Part shown: piece by piece, positions 1-4,799 of the stretch
How the letters are laid out: each line of letters opens with the position of its first letter
Numbering within the stretch: position 1 is the first letter of the stretch
Source of the DNA: Candidatus Iainarchaeum sp.
Lineage (GTDB): Archaea; Iainarchaeota; Iainarchaeia; Iainarchaeales; JAFGBZ01
DNA length: 7,723 bases
NCBI GenBank assembly: GCA_016218635.1
Contig: JACRDJ010000167.1
Coordinates: 1-7,723 of the forward strand
Direction of reading: 5' to 3'
The notes under the pieces: generated by a model
The model's input: only the letters and a program-made list of their open reading frames with translations
What the model was told of the DNA's origin: nothing
Database searches by the model: none
Position numbers and translations under genes: made by a program

Positions 1-35
1 TTTAATCCAAACGGAATCCAATCAGTAAAAACCGT

Positions 36-119
36 GCAGGGATTGGGGAGCGGTCAAACCCACGGGACTCAAGATCCCGTCACTTAGTGTGTTCGGCGGT
101 TCGAATCCGCCTCCCTGCA
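36..119 (+). tRNA. tRNA-Leu (anticodon CAA)
   Basis: A complete type II cloverleaf can be folded. The 7-bp acceptor stem pairs 36-42 with 112-118, and the discriminator is A119. The box A-like D-arm lies at 44-55. The anticodon stem pairs 63-67 with 75-79 around loop CTCAAGA, giving anticodon CAA at 70-72, which reads the Leu codon UUG. The variable arm (80-94) is long, with a small CAC/GTG stem. The T-stem pairs 95-99 with 107-111 around TTCGAAT. The long variable arm and A73 fit leucine. No CCA is encoded and no intron is visible. A weak TATA-like TTTAATCC sits at the very edge of the window (1-8), about where an archaeal tRNA promoter would be. Confidence 0.96.
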
Positions 120-157
120 TGTTTTCTGGAACCATTCACCCACCCCCATTGCCCGCC

Positions 158-174
158 TTTTTTATTCTTTTCTT
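158..174 (+). terminator. T-rich terminator after tRNA-Leu
   Basis: A pyrimidine run (TTTTTTATTCTTTTCTT) lies about 40 bases past the tRNA-Leu 3' end with no strong hairpin in front of it. Archaeal RNA polymerase terminates at such T-tracts. The same stretch (TTTATTC, centred near 164) lies about 25 bases upstream of the cysS ATG, so it could also act as a poor TATA box. The dual role is inference. Confidence 0.4.
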
Positions 175-188
175 GCCACGGGTATTGC

Positions 189-1589
189 ATGCTTTCCATC
201 CATAATTCCCTTTCCCGTCAGAAAGAGGAATTCAGGCCGCAAGAGCCCGGAAAGGTCCGCATGTACGTCTGCGGCCCCACCGTGTATGGTCCCGGCCACA
301 TCGGGCACGCCCGCACCTACATTGCATTCGACGTCATCCGCCGCTACCTGGAATTCAGCGGGTATGCGGTCACCTTCGTGGTCAACATCACCGACATTCA
401 TGACGACATGATTGCCCAGGCCAATAAGGAGGGAATCACGATTTTCCAGCTGGCGGAAAAAAACATTCCGCTGTTTTTCGGGGACCTGGATGCGCTGGGC
501 ATCCGGCGGGCCGATTTTTCCCCCCGCGTAACCGAAACCATTCCCGAAATCATTGAACTGGTCCAGCTCCTCGTGCAAAAAGGCTTTGCCTATGAAACCG
601 AGGACGGCGTGTATTTCTCCATTGACCGGTTCAAGGAATACGGAACGCTTTCCCGGCTCGTGCGCGAGAAACAGGTGGGCGGAACCCGCGTGCAGACGGA
701 CAAATACGATAAAACCAATCCCATGGATTTTGCATTATGGAAGAAAGCCAAACCCGAAGAGCCTTCCTGGGATTCCCCCTGGGGGGCCGGCCGGCCCGGA
801 TGGCATATTGAATGCTCGGCCATGTCACGAAAAATCCTGGGAAACCAGCTCGACATTCACGGAGGCGCCGCGGACCTCATGTTCCCGCATCACGAGAATG
901 AAATTGCCCAAAGCGAATGCGCCCTGGGAATTCACCCGTTCGTGCGCTACTGGATGCATACCGGTTTTCTGAACGTGGACGGCGAAAAAATGAGCAAGTC
1001 GCTGGGAAACTTCATTACCCTGCCCCAGCTGCTGAAAAACACGGATGCCCGAAGTTTCCGTTTCTTCATTGTGTTAAGCCATTACCGTTCACCCGTGGAT
1101 TTCACGGAAAACTCGCTGGAGAACGCAAAAGAATCCCTGCAGCGCTTTGATTCGCTCATTGAATCCCTGCAGGAAGTCCAACAAAAGGGCCCCTCCCACG
1201 CTGAAATGGATGGCCTGCTGCAAAAAACCCGCATGGCGATTAAAACGGCACTGGACGACGATTTCAATTTCCCGAAATGCTGGGCGGAACTCTTTGAATT
1301 CTCCCGCAAAATCAATTCATTCATTCATGCTGAACAGAAAATGACGGAAACCGATGCCCAAAAAGTGCTGGCGTTCCTGAAGGAAATCAACTCCGTATTC
1401 GGTGTCTTTGAATTTGAAGTGAAAAAAACCGATCTGGAAACTGAAGTGAACGAACTCATCGCAGAACGCGGACGATTAAGGGCCCAAAAAAAGTTTGCGC
1501 AGGCGGATGCCATCCGGGCGCGCCTTAAGGAAAAAGGCATTGAATTAATGGATTCGCCAACGGGCGTGAAATGGAAAAAAATCCATTAA
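189..1589 (+). CDS. cysS: Cysteinyl-tRNA synthetase
   Basis: Class I aminoacyl-tRNA synthetase that charges tRNA-Cys with cysteine in the cytoplasm. The 466 residues are close to the usual length of about 460. The HIGH motif is at residues 37-40 and KMSKS at 267-271. The zinc ligands fall at Cys28, Cys209, His234 and Glu238, the positions known for the E. coli enzyme, so the site that discriminates cysteine is intact. The C-terminal part (from about 320) is the helical DALR-type anticodon-binding region. The reading frame stays open upstream to 87, inside the tRNA gene, but homology begins at the ATG at 189 (MLSIHNSLSR...), so I take that start. There is no Shine-Dalgarno, which fits a leaderless or short-leader message. 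The spacing is bacterial-like, and many archaea carry this type. It also implies direct charging rather than the SepRS/SepCysS route. Confidence 0.97.
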   Translation: MLSIHNSLSRQKEEFRPQEPGKVRMYVCGPTVYGPGHIGHARTYIAFDVIRRYLEFSGYAVTFVVNITDIHDDMIAQANKEGITIFQLAEKNIPLFFGDLDALGIRRADFSPRVTETIPEIIELVQLLVQKGFAYETEDGVYFSIDRFKEYGTLSRLVREKQVGGTRVQTDKYDKTNPMDFALWKKAKPEEPSWDSPWGAGRPGWHIECSAMSRKILGNQLDIHGGAADLMFPHHENEIAQSECALGIHPFVRYWMHTGFLNVDGEKMSKSLGNFITLPQLLKNTDARSFRFFIVLSHYRSPVDFTENSLENAKESLQRFDSLIESLQEVQQKGPSHAEMDGLLQKTRMAIKTALDDDFNFPKCWAELFEFSRKINSFIHAEQKMTETDAQKVLAFLKEINSVFGVFEFEVKKTDLETEVNELIAERGRLRAQKKFAQADAIRARLKEKGIELMDSPTGVKWKKIH

Positions 1590-1593
1590 TAAA
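1586..1593 (+). promoter_or_regulatory. Candidate TATA box of the antiporter gene
   Basis: TTAATAAA overlaps the cysS stop codon and is centred about 27 bases before the antiporter ATG at 1617. No Shine-Dalgarno precedes that ATG. Together this suggests a leaderless transcript starting at or next to the ATG, in addition to any read-through from cysS. Weak consensus; position is the main support. Confidence 0.3.
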
Positions 1594-1616
1594 CCTATTT
1601 TGATTAAGAAAGCTAC

Positions 1617-3386
1617 ATGGAATCCCTCCTCAATCTGACCCTTCTCTTTGACCTGGGACTAATCCTGCTTTCCGCCACCGTATTCAATTACCTGGTCCGC
1701 CTGCTTAACCAGCCCAACCTGCTGGGATACATTCTGGCCGGACTCTTCATTGGACCTGCGGGGCTTGGGGCCCTGCACTGGGCCGTGAGCGGAATTCCGG
1801 TCGGCATTACCAACCTCAATGACGTACTCTTATTGTCGGAGTTGGGCGTGGCGTTCCTTCTGTTTGGAGTAGGAGTCGAATCCGATTTCAGCAAAATCCT
1901 TAAAACCGGAAAAACGGCCCTGATCGGGGGAATTGTTCAGGTGATTCTGACCCTGGTGCTCGTGGCAGCCGGGCTTATGGCGCTTGGAATTTATTCGCTT
2001 CCCTTGGCACTGTATTTGGGTCTGATCCTGGCATTCAGTTCCACCCTGATTGTGGTCAAGATTCTTTCCGACACGCATGCCATCAATACCCTGCACGGGC
2101 GGCTGATGTTTGGTTTCCTGCTCGTGCAGGACCTGCTGGCCATTCTGGCCATGCCATTACTGGGAAGCGTTTCGATTGCGGCACCCTTACAGCAGGCAGT
2201 GATCGTGCTATTGCAGGGGGTGGCATTGATCTTCCTGGCTTTCCTGCTTTACCGCTTCGTATACCCTTCTCTTTACCGGTTTGCATCCAAATCCGACGAA
2301 ACGTTCTTCTTGGTGGCGCTTTCGTCCGCGTTCCTCTTCATCCTGCTTTCGGCCGCCATGCATTTCCCGATCGCGGTCGGAGCATTCATCTCCGGAATAT
2401 CCCTCTCCACCCTGCCATACAGCACGGAAGTATTCAATAAAATCCGCGGAGTCCGGGACTTTTTTTCCACCATTTTCTTCGTCACACTGGGAATCCAGAT
2501 TACGTTCGGATTGGAAACGCTTTCCTGGCCACTCATCGCCCTCATTCTGCTGACCGTGTTCGTCCTCAAACCGATTATTTTCTTCTTCATTTCCCTTTTC
2601 TCCGGTTTCGGGGAAAAGGTGGCGCTTTACAGCGCGCTGGGACTGGCCCAGGTATCCGAATTTTCATTCATCCTGGCCAACCAGGGCCGGCCCGTGCTGG
2701 AAACCATTCCGGGGCTTTACTCGTTTGTGCTGCTCGTGGTGGCGCTTTCCATGCTGGTGACCCCCTATGCGTTTGCCGGATTCCGATCCATCCATGAATC
2801 CCTCCGGGAAAGTCCCTTCATGCGGTTTTTGAACCAAATGACCTCCCGTTTCAATCACCGGCTTTTGCAGCTGGAAAGCATTCCTTCCGGTCTTCACAAT
2901 CACGCCATCATTCTGGGAGCCGGTGCCACCGGTTACCCCGTGGTTTCCTCTCTTCAGGCCCACATGCAGGTAGCGGTTGTAGACCATGACCCTGAACTCA
3001 TCCATTACTGCATTCATAAGGGCATTCCGTCCGTTTACGGGGAAGCCGACAACGAGGAAGTGCTCATCAAAGTCAATGCATTTAAGGCCAGAATCGCCAT
3101 CATTGCAATTCCCCACTCCGCCACGGCATTGAACTCCGTGCGCCTGCTTCGCAAACTCAACCCCAAAATCATTATTTTTTCCAGAGCCCATTACTATCAG
3201 GATGCCGTCCGGCTCTATGCCGCCAAGGCCAACCGGGTCATTCTGCCCGATGACATGGCCTCGCATTCATTCATTGAAGTGGCCCAGAATGCCCTGGAAA
3301 AAGACTTCCTGGAATCTCCCACGGAAGCATTCCTGAATGAGCTGGCCCGGAAAGCCGGCGAGGAACAAAAACGGCTGGGGCTTTAA
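1617..3386 (+). CDS. KefB-like CPA2 monovalent cation/H+ antiporter with RCK_N domain
   Basis: Integral membrane protein of 589 residues that probably exchanges K+ or Na+ for protons. Residues 1-390 form the Na_H_Exchanger domain with about a dozen hydrophobic helices. Visible family motifs are GYILAGLFIGP (37-47), LLFGVGVE (81-88), FSSTLIVVK (140-148), the conserved Gln-Asp pair (QD, 171-172) of the ion-path helix, GAFISGISL (255-263), FFVTLGI (287-293) and GLAQVSEFSF (342-351). After a linker, residues 429-548 are a Rossmann RCK_N (TrkA_N) domain with GAGATG (434-439) and the acidic end of strand 2 (VVDHD, 454-458), so gating by NAD(H) or a related nucleotide is likely. No RCK_C domain follows, since only about 40 residues remain. 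The KefC glutathione-gating motif is not recognisable, so the specific kef function is unproven. It lies 27 bases after cysS on the same strand. Confidence 0.92.
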   Translation: MESLLNLTLLFDLGLILLSATVFNYLVRLLNQPNLLGYILAGLFIGPAGLGALHWAVSGIPVGITNLNDVLLLSELGVAFLLFGVGVESDFSKILKTGKTALIGGIVQVILTLVLVAAGLMALGIYSLPLALYLGLILAFSSTLIVVKILSDTHAINTLHGRLMFGFLLVQDLLAILAMPLLGSVSIAAPLQQAVIVLLQGVALIFLAFLLYRFVYPSLYRFASKSDETFFLVALSSAFLFILLSAAMHFPIAVGAFISGISLSTLPYSTEVFNKIRGVRDFFSTIFFVTLGIQITFGLETLSWPLIALILLTVFVLKPIIFFFISLFSGFGEKVALYSALGLAQVSEFSFILANQGRPVLETIPGLYSFVLLVVALSMLVTPYAFAGFRSIHESLRESPFMRFLNQMTSRFNHRLLQLESIPSGLHNHAIILGAGATGYPVVSSLQAHMQVAVVDHDPELIHYCIHKGIPSVYGEADNEEVLIKVNAFKARIAIIAIPHSATALNSVRLLRKLNPKIIIFSRAHYYQDAVRLYAAKANRVILPDDMASHSFIEVAQNALEKDFLESPTEAFLNELARKAGEEQKRLGL

Positions 3387-3394
3387 AGAAAAGG

Positions 3395-3401
3395 CTTAAA
3401 T
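3395..3401 (+). promoter_or_regulatory. Candidate TATA box of a mini-gene
   Basis: CTTAAAT, in the context AAAGGCTTAAATGCAC, closely resembles the box at 4262-4269 (AGGTTTAAATAAAG). Its centre at 3398 predicts transcription starting near 3424, about 25 bases before the ATG at 3450. That leaves a short leader that would contain the strong Shine-Dalgarno at 3435-3443. Confidence 0.4.
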
Positions 3402-3434
3402 GCACGTGCACGGCATTCATTACTACGGATGATT

Positions 3435-3443
3435 AAGGAGGTG
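3435..3443 (+). promoter_or_regulatory. Near-perfect Shine-Dalgarno before an 11-codon frame
   Basis: AAGGAGGTG matches the complement of the 16S rRNA 3' end over eight bases (AGGAGGTG) and is spaced about 7 bases from the ATG at 3450. It is among the strongest ribosome-binding sequences in the window, yet no long gene follows it. It decides the start at 3450 over the in-frame ATG at 3429, which lies before it. Confidence 0.5.
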
Positions 3444-3449
3444 CCTGGA

Positions 3450-3485
3450 ATGATTGGACCCGGTTGTTGCGGCGGAGGAAACTGA
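3450..3485 (+). CDS. Possible 11-residue Cys/Gly-rich peptide
   Basis: The frame reads MIGPGCCGGGN and stops at TGA (3483-3485). I do not recognise the peptide. Support comes only from its surroundings: a TATA-like box at the right distance, an almost perfect Shine-Dalgarno at ideal spacing, and a hairpin/T-tract terminator starting 12 bases after the stop. Adjacent cysteines flanked by glycines could bind a metal or form a redox pair, but this is speculation. An in-frame ATG at 3429 would give 18 residues, but it would place the Shine-Dalgarno inside the coding sequence. Alternatively the unit is a small RNA, or the frame is a chance one in a 3' untranslated region of the antiporter message. 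Confidence 0.35.
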   Translation: MIGPGCCGGGN

Positions 3486-3497
3486 TTAAGTCCAAAC

Positions 3498-3535
3498 AGG
3501 GGGGAAATGCTTCCTCCTGATTGTTTTCTTTTTTT
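3498..3535 (+). terminator. Hairpin plus T-tract terminator
   Basis: AGGGGGGA (3498-3505) pairs with TTCCTCCT (3511-3518) over 8 bp, including two G-T wobbles, around a 5-base loop. The T-rich run TTTTCTTTTTTT follows at 3524-3535. It ends transcription coming from the plus strand (antiporter or mini-gene) before the convergent toxin gene. The 3' arm TTCCTCCT can also pair with the Shine-Dalgarno at 3436-3441 and with GGAGGAA at 3474-3480. Confidence 0.55.
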
Positions 3536-3546
3536 AAAGATGAAGA

Positions 3547-3822
3547 CTAAAGCGGGTTTTTTTTCCAGCTTCCTTCACTAATCCATTTTTCGTACTGCTT
3601 ATGGTTTCCCGCGAAAAGAATTAGGCGGGTTTTTTCCTTTTCATCGAAACAGATACGGTACTGGCCCGCCTCCACCACAAATAAGGGCACTCCGTGCCTG
3701 AGGTGTCTGGCGGTTTCCAGCGTCTCAAGCCGGTCAATTTTCTTTAATAGTATCTGCTGAGTGAAACTATCCAGCTTCAAAAAGTACTTATCCCATTCAT
3801 CAGCAAAAGAAATAGTGAACAA
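3547..3822 (-). CDS. RelE/ParE-superfamily toxin
   Basis: A small basic protein of 91 residues with the RelE/ParE pattern: an N-terminal strand (FTISF, 2-6), two helices (about 8-35), then a beta-sheet ending in QYRICFDEKEKTRLILFAGNHKQYEKW (split here as residues 54-63 and 64-80). Arg56 and the His74/Tyr77 pair are at positions where family members keep functional residues. RelE members cut mRNA in the ribosome while ParE members poison gyrase; which applies here cannot be decided by eye. The start is TTG (3820-3822), only 3 bases after the antitoxin stop, so translation is probably coupled to the antitoxin. No ATG is available near the expected N-terminus. Confidence 0.85.
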   Translation of the reverse strand: MFTISFADEWDKYFLKLDSFTQQILLKKIDRLETLETARHLRHGVPLFVVEAGQYRICFDEKEKTRLILFAGNHKQYEKWISEGSWKKNPL

Positions 3823-3825
3823 GAG

Positions 3826-4095
3826 TTATCCCTTAAAATTGTATTTTTTGTAGACTTCCTCTTTGCTGAAAACTTTTCGTTTGCCGGCATTGACTTCATC
3901 CACAATCTTCTTAGCCTTACGGAAAGCCAGCTCATCCTCCAGCTCCTTAAAACTTTTGAATACTTTATGGTTTTTTCCTAACTCCAGAATTCCGGCCCGG
4001 ATAATCTCACTTTTATTCTTGAAGAGGCCTGTCTTGGTCAGCTTCTCAACAATAATGTCCTGCGCGCCTTCCAGGCGGACCAATGTAGTACTCAC
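3826..4095 (-). CDS. Ribbon-helix-helix antitoxin
   Basis: 89 residues. The N-terminal strand TTLVRL (3-8), helix A (11-22), turn GLFKNKSE (23-30) and helix B (about 28-40) match the ribbon-helix-helix DNA-binding fold of ParD/CopG-like antitoxins. The charged C-terminal half (45-89, Lys/Glu-rich) is the likely toxin-binding tail. It lies directly upstream of the toxin and would neutralise it and repress their shared promoter. The start is GTG at 4093-4095, set by AGGAGGG at 4103-4109. An ATG at 4098-4100 is out of frame and stops after two codons. A TAG at 4108-4110 blocks any longer in-frame start. Confidence 0.88.
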   Translation of the reverse strand: MSTTLVRLEGAQDIIVEKLTKTGLFKNKSEIIRAGILELGKNHKVFKSFKELEDELAFRKAKKIVDEVNAGKRKVFSKEEVYKKYNFKG

Positions 4096-4102
4096 GACAT
4101 CA

Positions 4103-4109
4103 CCCTCCT
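4103..4109 (-). promoter_or_regulatory. Ribosome binding site fixing the GTG start
   Basis: On the minus strand AGGAGGG precedes GTG by about 7-8 bases, which supports the GTG (4093-4095) as the antitoxin start despite the nearby out-of-frame ATG. Confidence 0.6.
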
Positions 4110-4118
4110 AAATAATAC

Positions 4119-4133
4119 ATATCAATATGATAT
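4119..4133. promoter_or_regulatory. Candidate autoregulatory operator (palindrome)
   Basis: ATATCA-ATA-TGATAT is a perfect 6-bp inverted repeat with a 3-base spacer. It overlaps the downstream edge of the toxin-antitoxin TATA box and precedes the Shine-Dalgarno. Ribbon-helix-helix antitoxins bind such short palindromes and would block transcription here. The region is very A/T-rich, so a chance palindrome is possible. Confidence 0.45.
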
Positions 4134-4140
4134 ATATAAA
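4131..4140 (-). promoter_or_regulatory. TATA box of the toxin-antitoxin operon
   Basis: TTTATATATA on the minus strand is a good archaeal TATA box. Its centre predicts a start of transcription near 4109, leaving a leader of about 14 bases that begins at the Shine-Dalgarno. It lies 20 bases after the tRNA-Trp 3' end, so the pair has its own promoter rather than depending on tRNA read-through. Confidence 0.55.
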
Positions 4141-4159
4141 TACGTCTGTTTCTCGGATA

Positions 4160-4233
4160 TGGGGTCTGAGGGATTTGAACCCCCATCAGTTGGTCTGGAG
4201 CCAACTGCACTAACCAGGTTATGCTAAGACCCC
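4160..4233 (-). tRNA. tRNA-Trp (anticodon CCA)
   Basis: Cloverleaf on the minus strand. Acceptor stem GGGGTCT (4233-4227) pairs with AGACCCC (4167-4161), with discriminator A at 4160. The anticodon stem GTTGG/CCAAC holds loop CTCCAGA, giving anticodon CCA (complement of 4196-4198), which reads UGG. The T-arm is GGGGG-TTCAAAT-CCCTC with one G-T wobble. No CCA tail is encoded, and no intron is seen, although many archaeal tRNA-Trp genes have one. Its promoter is probably the box at 4262-4269, which would start the transcript about 6 bases before the mature 5' end. Confidence 0.95.
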
Positions 4234-4261
4234 GCTATGTACCCAATTGCATGGAATTAGG

Positions 4262-4269
4262 TTTAAATA
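4262..4269. promoter_or_regulatory. Shared, possibly bidirectional TATA box
   Basis: TTTAAATA has a symmetric TTTAAA core. Its centre is 26-27 bases before the ATG of the plus-strand RelE-like gene (4292), implying a leaderless message. It is also about 32 bases from the tRNA-Trp 5' end on the minus strand, the right distance for that gene. No second A/T-rich box lies in the 58-base gap between the two genes. Confidence 0.5.
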
Positions 4270-4291
4270 AAGTGCTTTCATTGCATCCCTA

Positions 4292-4597
4292 ATGCCTAAT
4301 GAAGTGCTCGAAACTGAAACTTTCTCCAGATTGTTTGAAACACTGAGCCCGGATGAGAAAGAATGGATTCGAAAAATGATTTTACAGTTAAAAGAAACAG
4401 CTGAAGTTGGAAAACCTTTGCAGTTTAACTGGTTTCGGGAAAAGAAATTCGGCGGAAAAAGGCTTTACTACCTGGTATACTCCGGCAGACAAACCGTTCT
4501 ATTGGTTGCTTTTGGAGACAAAAAAGACCAACAGAAAATTATCAACCAGGTTCTGGTTAACCGCGAAGCGTACAGAAAAGCGGTGGAAGAAACCTAA
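4292..4597 (+). CDS. RelE-like putative toxin (archaeal type)
   Basis: 101 residues, basic. An N-terminal helical half (about 8-38) is followed by a beta-rich half with FREKKFGGKRLYYLVY (48-63) and LLVAFGDKKDQQKIIN (70-85), then a C-terminal helix. From memory this resembles a set of small archaeal RelE/ParE-like proteins with an REK-GKRLYY-LVY signature. Arg49, Lys51-52, Lys56 and Arg57 could be the RNA- or target-binding residues. There is no Shine-Dalgarno, and the TATA box places the transcript start at the ATG. No antitoxin lies upstream. Instead, a small antitoxin-like gene faces it on the opposite strand and overlaps its stop codon by 4 bases. It is sequence-divergent from the toxin at 3547-3822. 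Confidence 0.75.
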   Translation: MPNEVLETETFSRLFETLSPDEKEWIRKMILQLKETAEVGKPLQFNWFREKKFGGKRLYYLVYSGRQTVLLVAFGDKKDQQKIINQVLVNREAYRKAVEET

Positions 4598-4737
4598 TGG
4601 ACTGCTTTCTTGATCCGGCCCTTGACGATATCCTGGAGACTGCTCTCTAACTGAAAGAGAACATCATCCGCAAAAGCAGCCTTTTTTTTGAGAAACAAAA
4701 ATTCTTCGCGCGAAACCGTCATGGAGGTGGCAGCCAT
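4594..4737 (-). CDS. Small antitoxin-like protein, convergent with RelE-like gene
   Basis: 47 residues, beginning MAATSMTVSREEFLFLKKKA and continuing with an acidic helical stretch (ADDVLFQLESSLQDI, residues 23-37) and a basic tail GRIKKAVH. The pattern V-S-R-E-E-(F/Y)-x2-L-K-K-K-A...QLE-S-S-L-x-D-I-x-x-G-R-I-K is what I would expect of small archaeal antitoxins that accompany RelE-like toxins; this assignment is from memory. The start is ATG 4735-4737, or possibly Met6 at 4720-4722, where the motif begins. Its TAG stop (4594-4596) overlaps the TAA stop (4595-4597) of the plus-strand RelE-like gene. A TATA-like box at 4761-4775 gives it its own promoter. Codon structure and the clear hydrophobic/charged periodicity support a real gene despite the short length. 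Confidence 0.65.
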   Translation of the reverse strand: MAATSMTVSREEFLFLKKKAAFADDVLFQLESSLQDIVKGRIKKAVH

Positions 4738-4760
4738 AGCAATCATTCAATTAATGGCCT

Positions 4761-4775
4761 AAAAAGTATAAAAAC
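4761..4775 (-). promoter_or_regulatory. TATA box of the small antitoxin-like gene / T-tract after surface gene
   Basis: On the minus strand TTTTTATACTTTTT contains a TATA-like TTTATACT centred near 4768, which predicts transcription starting about 5 bases before the ATG at 4737. The T-tracts in the same element lie 25-40 bases after the stop of the large surface-protein gene and could terminate it. Both roles fit; neither is proven. Confidence 0.4.
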
Positions 4776-4799
4776 CTGCCTGAATGTAAACCGGATGAT

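Noticed and set aside
87..188. N-terminal extension of cysS back into the tRNA-Leu gene
   Set aside because: It begins inside a mature tRNA and lacks CysRS similarity. The family's N-terminus and zinc-ligand numbering fit the ATG at 189.
119..205. A 28-codon frame starting at the ATG next to the tRNA-Leu 3' end
   Set aside because: Wrong frame for cysS, low-complexity and proline-rich, no start signals, and it overlaps the cysS start.
2664..3266. Long minus-strand open frame opposite the antiporter gene
   Set aside because: It is a shadow of the RCK_N-coding region, with no initiation signals and low-complexity His/Gly/Asn-rich composition typical of antisense frames.
3400..3432. A 10-codon frame MHVHGIHYYG whose TGA overlaps the ATG at 3429 (ATGA), suggesting coupled mini-genes
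   Set aside because: It has no ribosome-binding site and overlaps the predicted TATA box at 3395-3401, so it would not be in the mini-gene transcript. Its length is well within chance.
4093..4100. ATG (4098-4100) as the antitoxin start or a two-codon upstream frame
   Set aside because: It is out of frame and stops after two codons. The GTG at 4093-4095 is in frame, well spaced from AGGAGGG, and leads into the conserved strand.
4160..4233. Integration site at tRNA-Trp
   Set aside because: No integrase gene and no repeat of the tRNA 3' end (TTCAAATCCC...) elsewhere in the window.
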